Origin: Acinetobacter sp.
GTDB taxonomy: Bacteria > Pseudomonadota > Gammaproteobacteria > Pseudomonadales > Moraxellaceae
Length of the DNA stretch: 60,844 nucleotides
Direction of reading: 5' to 3'
NCBI GenBank assembly: GCA_031277915.1
Contig: JAITLL010000002.1
Location: 1 to 60,844, forward strand
The notes under the pieces were generated by a model that was not told where the DNA came from, ran no database searches, and saw only the letters and a program-made list of their open reading frames with translations. Shown piece by piece: positions 37,334 to 45,556 of the stretch. Made by a program: the position numbers and the translations under genes. Position 1 is the first letter of the stretch. The number at the start of each line of letters is the position of its first letter.

Positions 37334-38392
37334 GTGCTCAGGTTATATCGTAAACCTAATAAGGGGTTAATGGGCGTCGATATTAGTTCGACTTCTGTTA
37401 AGTTGTTAGAGCTCTCTGTCAAGAATGGTAAATATTGGGTAGAAAGCTATGCTTTGATGCCTTTACCTGAAAACAGTGTAGTTGAAAAAAATATCTTAAA
37501 TCCAGAAGCAGTAGCGGAAGCTTTGGAAAGGGTGATTAATTTAGCAAATCCCCAGACTAAAAATGCTGCAATTGCTGTTCCGACATCGACGGTGATTCAT
37601 AAAACCATTGAGATGGATGCCGATATGAGCGATGACGAACGTGAAGTTCAGATTCGTGTAGATGCGGAGCAGTATATACCGTTCCCTTTGGATGAGGTGA
37701 GCCTTGATTTTGAGGTTTTACCTGATCGTCTTGCCAATCCAAATCGTGTAAATGTACTTTTGGTTGCAACAAGAACTGAAAACGTTGAAACACGTGTTGA
37801 GATTCTTGAATTGGCAGATTTAAATCCTAAATTGGCCGATGTCGAAAGTTATGCTGTTGAGCGCGCTTTTAGTGTGTTTGCTGATAGCTTACCTATGGGT
37901 GCAAATACGATCGGGATTTTAGATATTGGTCATACCATGACGACATTGTCTGTCATGCAAAATGGCAAAATTATTTATACCCGAGAACAAGTTTTCGGTG
38001 GTAAGCAACTCACGCTTGAAATTCAAAGTCGTTATGGTTTGTCGTTAGAAGAAGCGAGTCGAGCGAAAAAAGATCGTTCTTTACCGGATGACTATGAAAT
38101 TGAAGTATTAGATCCGTTTCTAGATGCTGTAGTTCAGCAAGCGGCTCGCTCTTTACAGTTCTTCTTTTCTTCATCTCAGTTTAACGAAATAGACCATATT
38201 TTACTCGCAGGCGGTAATGCCAATATTCCAGGCCTTGCCAAGCTTTTGCAGCAAAAATTAGGTTACCGTGTCACTATTGCCAATCCATTTTTACAGATGG
38301 GTTTTTCTCCTCAAGTCGACGTTCAAAAAATTGAAAATGATGCCTCATCTTTAATGGTGGCGTGTGGCTTGGCTTTAAGGAGTTTTGATTAA
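37334..38392 (+). CDS. pilM: Type IV pilus assembly protein PilM
   Basis: Actin-like cytoplasmic protein of 352 residues that binds the PilN N-terminus and links the alignment complex to the motor. Seen: phosphate-1 type GVDISSTSVKLLEL near residue 14, second phosphate motif GILDIGHTMTT and adenosine motif ILLAGGNANIPGL. The start is GTG 37334 with AGGA eight bases before. It is the first of five overlapping pil genes. The 161-base gap to ponA must hold both divergent promoters. Confidence 0.95.
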   Translation: MLRLYRKPNKGLMGVDISSTSVKLLELSVKNGKYWVESYALMPLPENSVVEKNILNPEAVAEALERVINLANPQTKNAAIAVPTSTVIHKTIEMDADMSDDEREVQIRVDAEQYIPFPLDEVSLDFEVLPDRLANPNRVNVLLVATRTENVETRVEILELADLNPKLADVESYAVERAFSVFADSLPMGANTIGILDIGHTMTTLSVMQNGKIIYTREQVFGGKQLTLEIQSRYGLSLEEASRAKKDRSLPDDYEIEVLDPFLDAVVQQAARSLQFFFSSSQFNEIDHILLAGGNANIPGLAKLLQQKLGYRVTIANPFLQMGFSPQVDVQKIENDASSLMVACGLALRSFD

Positions 38393-39033
38393 TGGCGAAA
38401 ATTAATTTACTGCCTTGGCGCGAAGGGCTGAGGGAGCAACGAAAAAAACAATTTATAACTTTATGCTTTGGGGTGGTTGTTTTAGGAATTACAACTGTAT
38501 TTGGGGGGTGGTTTTATTTTGATCAAAAATTAGATGATCAAGAGCAGGCAAATCAACTCATTACCAGTACCAATCAGAATCTTGATCAACAATTAAAAGC
38601 ATTAAACGGTTTACAAGAACAACGTGATGCCATTATTGAGCGTATGAAGTTGATTCAGGGGTTGCAAAGCCAACGTCCAATAGTCGTAAGACTAGTTGAT
38701 GAACTAGTTCGGGTTACACCATCAGCAATGTATCTTACTAAGTTTAGCCGAACTGGAGATAAATTTACGATTGAGGGGAAAGCCGAAAGTCCAAATACAG
38801 TCGCTGAATTACTTCGTAATCTTGAGGCATCACCTTGGTATCGTAATGCATTTATGAACTCTTTTTTAGCTACTGAAGAGAAAAAAGATAAGACTGCGAG
38901 TTCTCTTCTTCCTAGGGTAGAAGATCACTATGGTAGTTTTGTTGTGACTGTCGATTTGGGGGAAATGGGCGTGACCACAACTGATGATGCTGATAAACCA
39001 GCCGTAGCTAAAGATACGGGGGCAGCCAAATGA
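38392..39033 (+). CDS. pilN: Type IV pilus assembly protein PilN
   Basis: Bitopic inner-membrane protein of 213 residues. The N-terminal INLLPWRE motif is the PilM-binding sequence; one membrane helix (about 22-42) follows, then a coiled coil and a ferredoxin-like periplasmic domain that pairs with PilO. Its ATG overlaps the pilM stop (TAATG). Confidence 0.95.
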   Translation: MAKINLLPWREGLREQRKKQFITLCFGVVVLGITTVFGGWFYFDQKLDDQEQANQLITSTNQNLDQQLKALNGLQEQRDAIIERMKLIQGLQSQRPIVVRLVDELVRVTPSAMYLTKFSRTGDKFTIEGKAESPNTVAELLRNLEASPWYRNAFMNSFLATEEKKDKTASSLLPRVEDHYGSFVVTVDLGEMGVTTTDDADKPAVAKDTGAAK

Positions 39034-39770
39034 GTCAAGATGAACTTCAAGAGTTATCATTAGAACAATCAACTGCAAAGAAAAAGAAATTTAATTTCGA
39101 TAAATTCCTTCAGCAATTTAATACGCTCGATATGAACAACTATGGTAGTTGGCCAATATCTGTAAAAATTACGTGCTGGATTTTTATTTTCTTTGCTGTA
39201 TTGGCTTTGGGCTATTTTGTTGCTATTCAGCCAAAGCTACAAGCAATTGATAATGCTCAAGCTCAAGAAAGTAACTTGTTAAACGAATTTCGAGAAAAAG
39301 ATTCGAAATTACGCAACTTACAGCAGTACCAAGCGCAGCTTCAAGAAATGCAGGCAAATTTCAATCAGCAATTAGAGCAGTTGCCAAAAGAAACAGAGAT
39401 TCCAAGTTTGGTTGAAGATATTAACTTAACAGGTGTGAACTCAGGATTAAAATTTAAAAATATCCGTCTAGAAAATGAAGTAAAACAGGAAATTTTTATT
39501 GAGCAACCGATTGCCATAGAGGCAACTGGTGACTATCACGCATTTGGTGCTTTCGTAAGTAGTATTGCTGCTTTACCACGTATTGTGACCATGCATGATT
39601 TTGTTGTAGAAGCTGCTCCAGATAAAGACAGTAAATCAGATATTCCTGTATTGAATTATTCTATTAAAGCGAAAACCTATCGCTATGTAGAAGTAACAGA
39701 CGCATCGGCAAAACCAGCCAAGGCACCAGCATCACCTGCTCCAACTAGCACTAATGCGCAGCCGAAATAG
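39030..39770 (+). CDS. pilO: Type IV pilus assembly protein PilO
   Basis: Inner-membrane protein of 246 residues: cytoplasmic N-terminus, one membrane helix (about 48-68), a periplasmic coiled coil (LLNEFREKDSKLRNLQQYQ) and a ferredoxin-like domain. It heterodimerises with PilN. The start overlaps the pilN stop (ATGA). The C-terminus is a Pro/Ala/Thr-rich tail. Confidence 0.95.
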   Translation: MSQDELQELSLEQSTAKKKKFNFDKFLQQFNTLDMNNYGSWPISVKITCWIFIFFAVLALGYFVAIQPKLQAIDNAQAQESNLLNEFREKDSKLRNLQQYQAQLQEMQANFNQQLEQLPKETEIPSLVEDINLTGVNSGLKFKNIRLENEVKQEIFIEQPIAIEATGDYHAFGAFVSSIAALPRIVTMHDFVVEAAPDKDSKSDIPVLNYSIKAKTYRYVEVTDASAKPAKAPASPAPTSTNAQPK

Positions 39771-39777
39771 GAGAGTT

Positions 39778-40308
39778 ATGATGAAAATTAAGAAAATTAC
39801 TCTTTATATTTTGGCTTGTACTGCTCTTGTGGGGTGTGATTCACGCATTGATGCTGTTAATCAACAAATGGCAAATATCCGGAATCAACCACCATTACCG
39901 ATTGAGTCGGCCCCAATTTTTACGCCAGTACCACAATTTAATTATGCAGCTCACCAGTTAAAAAGCCCATTTATGCCAAGCTCTCTGGCTGCTGAACTTA
40001 AAATTATGGCGGGGAAACGGGTTTATCCGAATTTCTCACGTGCTCCTCAGCCATTAGAAAGCTATGCACTTGAAGCTTTAAATATGAAAGGGAGTATGCG
40101 TAATAATAGTGGTCAAATATTGGCCCTTATTCAGACGCCAGATCATCAAGTTGAACGGGTACAAGTGGGTAACTATATGGGTATGAATCAAGGCCGTATT
40201 ACCCATATTAGTCCGACTCAAATTGATTTGGTCGAGATCGTACCAGATGGTCGAGAAGGCTATGTCGAGAGACCGAGAACATTGGTCCTGATTGGGCCTG
40301 CACCCTAA
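39778..40308 (+). CDS. pilP: Type IV pilus lipoprotein PilP
   Basis: Inner-membrane lipoprotein of about 176 residues joining PilNO to the PilQ secretin. The lipobox ALVGC is seen near residues 16-20, then a disordered region and a small beta domain (SMRNNSGQILALIQTPD; GNYMGMNQGRITHI). The start is ATG 39778 or the adjacent ATG 39781, both served by GGAGAG; the frame opens earlier (39754), but that overlaps pilO without a ribosome site. Confidence 0.93.
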   Translation: MMKIKKITLYILACTALVGCDSRIDAVNQQMANIRNQPPLPIESAPIFTPVPQFNYAAHQLKSPFMPSSLAAELKIMAGKRVYPNFSRAPQPLESYALEALNMKGSMRNNSGQILALIQTPDHQVERVQVGNYMGMNQGRITHISPTQIDLVEIVPDGREGYVERPRTLVLIGPAP

Positions 40309-40370
40309 GACCTAGGGAATAACAACGAAAAAGTATTTTTAAAGATTATTTAATTGGGGATGGTCAGACA

Positions 40371-42521
40371 ATGAATCAGGTATTCCGTCAGTTTTCTATG
40401 GGGGCTGTAGCGATTGCAATTATGCAGGCCGCATCTGCACAGGTCAGCATGACCAATATTGTACCAATGCAAATTGCAGGTCAGGGCACAGAAATTAGAG
40501 TCATGTTTAACGGCTTGCCACCACAACCACAAGCTTACCAACTTGAAAATCCTTCGCGTTTAATTCTGGATTTTGATAAGACACAACAAAGTTTTAAACA
40601 GGCTAAAATTGCTGTTGTAACGAATGAAGCAAGTTCAGTTGATGTGACTTCAGATGATCAACGTTCACGTTTAACTGTAAACCTGAAGGATGCTGGTGCA
40701 TTTACAACGCGTGTAGAAGGCAATACCTTTATTTTAAAAATTAATTCAGCTCAAACGAGTAATAAGCCGATACCAGTTGCTCCAGTACAGCCACAAGGTG
40801 TTTCAAATATTGGTTTCCAACGTGGTAGTCAGGGAGAAGGATTAGTTGTTGTGGACCTCTTAGGAAGTAATACGCCTGTAGATGTTCAGCAGCAAGGCAG
40901 TAAAGTTGTTATAAAAACTTTAGGCTCGAAAATTCCTACACATTTAGCGCACCGTTTAAATGTAAATGATTTTGCGACTCCGGTTTCAAGTGTTGATGCT
41001 TATAATGATAAGGGCACTGGTGTAATTACGATTCAGTCATCTGGTAGCTATGAATATATGGCGTATCAGGCTGAAAATAAGCTGACAATCAGTCTTAAGC
41101 GTCCACAAGATAAGAATGTAACATCTTTATATAAAACGCCAAATTATTCTGGGAATAAACTTTCACTAGATTTCCAAGATATTGAAGTACGCCGTGTTTT
41201 ACAGTTACTTGCTGATTTTACAGGCATTAATATGGTAGCGGCTGATAGTGTACAAGGTAATATCACGCTACGTTTGAAAGATGTACCTTGGGACCAAGCA
41301 CTTGATATTATTTTAAAAACCAAAAATCTTGATAAACGCCGTAATGGAAATGTGATCTGGATTGCTCCGGTTGCAGAGTTGATTAAAGCTGAAGAAGAAG
41401 AAGCAAAAGCTGTAGCACAAAGTGTCAAACTTGCTCCTTTGCAAACTGAGTATATTCAACTTAAATATGCTAAATCGACAGATATTATGGGGTTGATTAC
41501 ACAAGGCTCAAATAATAGTAACGGCCTACAGCATACTTCTGGTGGAGGAACTTCTACTTCAACCAACTTAAATACTGGGGTTGATAGTCTAGGTAATAAT
41601 GTGGGGAGTTTACTTAGCCCACGTGGCACAATTACCCAAGATGATCGAACCAATACCTTAATTATTAATGATACAGCCCAGTCGATTGACCAAATTCGAA
41701 AAATGATTGATTTACTTGATGTGAAAGTAAAACAAGTCATGGTAGAGGCACGTATTGTTAGAGCTTCGACCTCATTTACGAAAGAGCTTGGAGTGAAGTG
41801 GGGCATTCTTTCGCAAGGGATTACCAAGAATAATGATTTATTGGTTGGTGGTAGTGAAACAACTTTATGGAACTTAAGGAATCCAGATAGCAGTGGAAAG
41901 TATACGATTGAACGCCCAGATAACTTAAATGTAGATTTAGGCGTATCTAATCCTGCGGGAAGTATTGCCTTTGGTCTCATTAGTATGTCTGACTTTATGT
42001 TGGATCTTGAACTTTCGGCTTTACAAGCTGATGGCTATGGTGAGGTGATTTCAACGCCTAAAGTCATGACTGCCGATAAGCAAACTGCGAAAGTTGCAAC
42101 GGGTCAGCAAGTTCCTTATCAGACCACAACGAATTCTGCTGCAGGGTCAACGGCAACAACTTCTTTTAAAGATGCACTGTTAAGCTTAAACGTGACGCCA
42201 AGTATTACACCCGATGGTAAGATTCAAATGAAATTAGATATTTCTAAGGATTCTGTAGCAGGTGCTGCACCAAATGGCGAGTTGATTTTGAATAAAAACC
42301 AAATCAATACTAATGTATTGGTGGATAACGGGGAAACTGTCATTTTAGGTGGTGTATTCGAGCAAACAACTACCAACTCGCAAACTAAAGTTCCTTTCTT
42401 TGGTGATATTCCTTTAGTGGGTCGTTTATTTAGAAAAGATGTAAAGTCTGATGATAAACAAGAGTTATTGATTTTCGTAACACCACGAATTGTTAATGAC
42501 ACTTTAGCGAGAAATCATTAA
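40371..42521 (+). CDS. pilQ: Type IV pilus secretin PilQ
   Basis: Outer-membrane secretin of 716 residues through which the pilus exits, also needed for DNA uptake. Signal peptide about 1-24. AMIN-type domains (about 35-250) bind peptidoglycan, then an STN/N0 domain (LSLDFQDIEVRRVLQLLADF), an N1 domain interrupted by a Ser/Thr/Gly-rich insert (about 380-410), and the secretin core ending VPFFGDIPLVGRLFR. It is 62 bases after pilP and in the same operon. Confidence 0.96.
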   Translation: MNQVFRQFSMGAVAIAIMQAASAQVSMTNIVPMQIAGQGTEIRVMFNGLPPQPQAYQLENPSRLILDFDKTQQSFKQAKIAVVTNEASSVDVTSDDQRSRLTVNLKDAGAFTTRVEGNTFILKINSAQTSNKPIPVAPVQPQGVSNIGFQRGSQGEGLVVVDLLGSNTPVDVQQQGSKVVIKTLGSKIPTHLAHRLNVNDFATPVSSVDAYNDKGTGVITIQSSGSYEYMAYQAENKLTISLKRPQDKNVTSLYKTPNYSGNKLSLDFQDIEVRRVLQLLADFTGINMVAADSVQGNITLRLKDVPWDQALDIILKTKNLDKRRNGNVIWIAPVAELIKAEEEEAKAVAQSVKLAPLQTEYIQLKYAKSTDIMGLITQGSNNSNGLQHTSGGGTSTSTNLNTGVDSLGNNVGSLLSPRGTITQDDRTNTLIINDTAQSIDQIRKMIDLLDVKVKQVMVEARIVRASTSFTKELGVKWGILSQGITKNNDLLVGGSETTLWNLRNPDSSGKYTIERPDNLNVDLGVSNPAGSIAFGLISMSDFMLDLELSALQADGYGEVISTPKVMTADKQTAKVATGQQVPYQTTTNSAAGSTATTSFKDALLSLNVTPSITPDGKIQMKLDISKDSVAGAAPNGELILNKNQINTNVLVDNGETVILGGVFEQTTTNSQTKVPFFGDIPLVGRLFRKDVKSDDKQELLIFVTPRIVNDTLARNH

Positions 42522-42532
42522 TATATTTTTTA

Positions 42533-43102
42533 ATGAAAGCAATTGAAATAGGTGGCGCCTTGCCAAGCAAAGCGTTTGAAACCCTGCCAAATATTTATTT
42601 GGTAGGGCCCATGGGGGCAGGAAAAACAACCGTTGGACGTCATTTAGCAGAACTATTAGGGCGTGAATTTTTAGATAGTGATCATGAAATTGAGCGAAAG
42701 ACAGGGGCAACTATTCCTTGGATTTTTGAAAAAGAGGGAGAGATTGGGTTCCGAACTCGTGAAACTGTGGTTCTAAATGAGCTAACTTTACGTAAAGCGT
42801 TGGTATTGGCCACAGGTGGTGGAGCAATTACCCAAGCACCTAACCGAGAATTTTTGAAGCAACGCGGAATAGTTATTTATCTCTATACTCCTGTCGAATT
42901 ACAACTACAAAGAACTTATCGCGATAAAAACAGACCTTTATTACAAGTTGAAAATCCTGAACAGAAATTACGGGATTTATTAAAGATCAGAGATCCTTTA
43001 TATCGTGAAGTTGCACACTATACGATTGAAACAAATCAAGGTGCTGCACGTGATCTTGCACAAAAGATTTTGCAACTTATTCTATCGAACAAGTTAAAAT
43101 AG
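42533..43102 (+). CDS. aroK: Shikimate kinase
   Basis: Cytoplasmic kinase of 189 residues phosphorylating shikimate. P-loop GPMGAGKTTVGR near residues 25-36, shikimate-binding DSDHEIE and GGGAI, lid RDKNRPLL. It starts 11 bases after pilQ. The N-terminus is about 15 residues longer than in E. coli AroK, so a later start cannot be excluded, but none is better supported. Confidence 0.95.
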   Translation: MKAIEIGGALPSKAFETLPNIYLVGPMGAGKTTVGRHLAELLGREFLDSDHEIERKTGATIPWIFEKEGEIGFRTRETVVLNELTLRKALVLATGGGAITQAPNREFLKQRGIVIYLYTPVELQLQRTYRDKNRPLLQVENPEQKLRDLLKIRDPLYREVAHYTIETNQGAARDLAQKILQLILSNKLK

Positions 43103-43130
43103 ACGAACTGACTAGTGGTTTTATAAATTC

Positions 43131-44213
43131 ATGCAAACATTACATGTTGAATTAGGCGAACGCCGTTATCCTATTTTCATTGGTAGTCAACTTGACCCGA
43201 AACAATTATTAGAACCTTATATTCATGGTCAACAGGTCATGATAGTAAGCAATGTTACGGTTGCACCTTTATATTTAAGCCATTATCAAGACGCTTTAAA
43301 AAGTTTAGGTAAAACGGTTGCGACCTGTATTTTGCCTGATGGTGAAAAATACAAAGATATTCAGCATTTAAATTTAACCTTTGATGCATTACTTGAGGCT
43401 GGTTTTAATCGTGATTGTACGGTTTTAGCTTTAGGTGGTGGTGTGATTGGAGATATGGCAGGTTTTGCTTCTGCCTGTTTCCAGCGTGGCGTTTACTTTG
43501 TCCAAGTTCCTACCACATTACTTTCACAAGTAGACTCAAGTGTTGGCGGAAAAACAGGAATTAACCATCCACTTGGCAAAAATATGTTAGGTGCTTTTCA
43601 GCAACCACAAGTCGTTTTAGCTGACATGGCACAATTAAATACATTGCCAGAACGTGAGCTTTCAGCTGGTTTGGCCGAAGTCATTAAATACGCACTTTTA
43701 GGTGATGTAGATTTCTTGGTTTGGCTTGAAGAGAATATGGATGGCCTTGTTGCAAGAGATGCTGACCTACTTGCTGAAGCGGTCTATCGCTCATGTGCTC
43801 ATAAAGCGCGTATTGTTGCGAATGATGAAAAAGAGCAAGGCGAGCGTGCTTTACTTAATTTAGGCCATACTTTTGGTCATGCAATTGAGTCATATCTTGG
43901 TTACGGTACATGGTTACATGGCGAAGCTGTAGCAACAGGTATGGTTATGGCGGCAGACTTATCACAACGTTTGGGCTGGATCTCACATGACGATGTAGCC
44001 CGTACAAAAAAAATCATTCAACGTGCGAATTTGCCGATATCATGTCCACAAATTCCATTGGATGATTTCCTTGGATATATGGCTCATGACAAAAAAGTTC
44101 TTAATGGGCAATTACGTTTGGTGTTGTTAAAGCAACTTGGACAAGCTGTAATTACTAAAGACTTTGATGTTGAATTCATGAAACAAGCTATTTTGGCAAA
44201 TCAACACGGATAA
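43131..44213 (+). CDS. aroB: 3-dehydroquinate synthase
   Basis: NAD- and zinc-dependent enzyme of 360 residues converting DAHP to 3-dehydroquinate. Seen: [20 protein letters not shown], the [17 protein letters not shown] signature and the metal ligands in [12 protein letters not shown] and the later WLHGEAV. It is 28 bases after aroK, as in Pseudomonas. Confidence 0.97.
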   Translation: MQTLHVELGERRYPIFIGSQLDPKQLLEPYIHGQQVMIVSNVTVAPLYLSHYQDALKSLGKTVATCILPDGEKYKDIQHLNLTFDALLEAGFNRDCTVLALGGGVIGDMAGFASACFQRGVYFVQVPTTLLSQVDSSVGGKTGINHPLGKNMLGAFQQPQVVLADMAQLNTLPERELSAGLAEVIKYALLGDVDFLVWLEENMDGLVARDADLLAEAVYRSCAHKARIVANDEKEQGERALLNLGHTFGHAIESYLGYGTWLHGEAVATGMVMAADLSQRLGWISHDDVARTKKIIQRANLPISCPQIPLDDFLGYMAHDKKVLNGQLRLVLLKQLGQAVITKDFDVEFMKQAILANQHG

Positions 44214-44228
44214 CAAATAAGGTAAAGC

Positions 44229-45101
44229 ATGACTGTATCACGTACACTTTGGCAGAATGTTCAACAATATATCTGGTTGGTTGGTGGTATTGCCTGCTTA
44301 TTCCTTGCTTTTATTTTTTGGGTAATTACCGATAGTAAAAAACTGGTAGAAGTTGAAAAGTCTGCTGATTCTGAAGCACCTGTACAAATTCAACCAGAAA
44401 AAGTTGCTACGACACCTAACTTAGGTGCTTTAGCTGATGAAGTCCGTCCACTTGATTTAACAACGCGTACCGTTGCGTCGGGTGAGCATGAACCTGAGTT
44501 TCGTGGTACCAAGTTTATTAATGAAAATAAAAAACAATGGACGCTTGAGTTGTTCCGTGCATCTGATGAAGACATCATTAAAAACTTTTTAAAAAATCGT
44601 ACTGATCGTAATAAATTTATTTATTTCCGCTTAAGTGGAGAACAGCAAGCCGAACAGTATGTGCTGGTTTATGGGATTTTTAAACGTTCAGAAGATGCAA
44701 TTGAGCAGTTAACGCAGATTAATCTGCAATTGCCTGAATCAATTAAACCTCAGCCACAACAGTTTTCAAGCTATGCCTCTTTAGTAAATGACTTGGGTGC
44801 GGATGAGATGAAAGGGGCTAATAACCAGCTTTATGAAGTTCGTTTGCGTCCAGCTGCTTTACCTACTATCGATGAGTCTTTATTAATGTCGGGTGCAACC
44901 AGTGCTTTAAATGCTCAGCAGAAAGCACCTGCAACTAATTCAGCTATAAAAACAACGATTGTTCGCCGCGATGCAGATGGGAATGTAGTTGATGTACAGC
45001 AATCAAATTCTAATATTGATCAACCTAATAAGCCTAATCAAACCCGTACAAATGATAATCAACAAAAAAATGCTACAAATGAGGGCGCCAAAGGGAACTA
45101 A
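44229..45101 (+). CDS. SPOR-domain membrane protein (DamX-like)
   Basis: Bitopic inner-membrane protein of 290 residues: one helix (about 14-34), a linker, then a SPOR-like domain (about 95-190; KQWTLELFRASDEDIIKNFL ... YVLVYGIFKRSEDAIEQL) that would bind denuded septal peptidoglycan, and a Gln/Asn-rich tail. The position after aroB and before gltB matches damX or its Pseudomonas counterpart. The domain call is by pattern; a division role is inferred from the family. Confidence 0.75.
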   Translation: MTVSRTLWQNVQQYIWLVGGIACLFLAFIFWVITDSKKLVEVEKSADSEAPVQIQPEKVATTPNLGALADEVRPLDLTTRTVASGEHEPEFRGTKFINENKKQWTLELFRASDEDIIKNFLKNRTDRNKFIYFRLSGEQQAEQYVLVYGIFKRSEDAIEQLTQINLQLPESIKPQPQQFSSYASLVNDLGADEMKGANNQLYEVRLRPAALPTIDESLLMSGATSALNAQQKAPATNSAIKTTIVRRDADGNVVDVQQSNSNIDQPNKPNQTRTNDNQQKNATNEGAKGN

Positions 45102-45115
45102 ATCAGCCAATTTTT

Positions 45116-45132
45116 TGCGCAAAAATGGTGCA
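45116..45132. promoter_or_regulatory. NtrC-like site 1 upstream of gltBD
   Basis: TGCGCAA-AAA-TGGTGCA matches 12 of 14 specified bases of the NtrC consensus TGCACCA-N3-TGGTGCA. Its centre is about 136 bases upstream of the -24 GG of the sigma54-type promoter. A match by eye only. Confidence 0.5.
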
Positions 45133-45156
45133 ATGAGAGGTCGTGATAATATTTTT

Positions 45157-45173
45157 TGATCAAATGTGGTGCA
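45157..45173. promoter_or_regulatory. NtrC-like site 2 upstream of gltBD
   Basis: TGATCAA-ATG-TGGTGCA matches 11 of 14 bases of the NtrC consensus, with a perfect right half. Its centre is 41 bases from site 1 (about four helical turns) and about 95 bases from the -24 GG. Confidence 0.45.
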
Positions 45174-45258
45174 TATTTGGTCATTTTTCTAGATGATAAC
45201 GTGAATAAAACAAATATATTTTTAATAATTATAAAGGTTTAATTTAATTTTATAATAT

Positions 45259-45273
45259 TGGCATATTTTTTGC
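45259..45273 (+). promoter_or_regulatory. Sigma54-type promoter for gltBD
   Basis: TGGCAT-ATTTT-TTGC, followed by T, fits the RpoN consensus TGGCAC-N5-TTGCW with one mismatch and exact GG-GC spacing. It predicts a start near 45285 and a leader of about 270 bases before gltB. Confidence 0.6.
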
Positions 45274-45284
45274 TTTATTCTTGT

Positions 45285-45556
45285 GCTTATTAATGTGCTG
45301 CAAACTATTTTAGCCCTCTAAGAAGTGAATTCTATGCAGAGTCGTGGGGTCGAGCTGCTTTAAAAGAGTGCGAAATAAGTCAAAACATTTTTCTAGCAAA
45401 AACCAGTGTACGCAATTATTGAACAGCGTATATTGGCTTATCCGCCCAAAATTTTTTTTTGCGAAACATTGAGCTAACAATCATCCGTAGGCACTATCGC
45501 AAAAAGAAGTTGTTTGTTTGACGCTCGAAAGAGCCTTATTGAAAGAAGGGTACGCT
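45285..45556 (+). other. Long gltB leader region
   Basis: About 270 bases without an established gene. It holds a tiny open frame ATG 45334 to TAA 45363 (MQSRGVELL) preceded by AAGAAG, and an inverted repeat TTTTTGCGA (45456-45464) / TCGCAAAAA (45497-45505). No known riboswitch class is recognised. Confidence 0.4.

Noticed and set aside
41456-41980. 174-residue open frame on the minus strand inside pilQ
   Set aside because: Fully antisense to the secretin N1 region, with no ribosome site and no domain-like sequence.
45518-45556. Extended N-terminus of GltB from TTG 45518
   Set aside because: ATG 45557 has a GAAGGG ribosome site at seven bases and gives a normal 24-residue propeptide before the catalytic cysteine.
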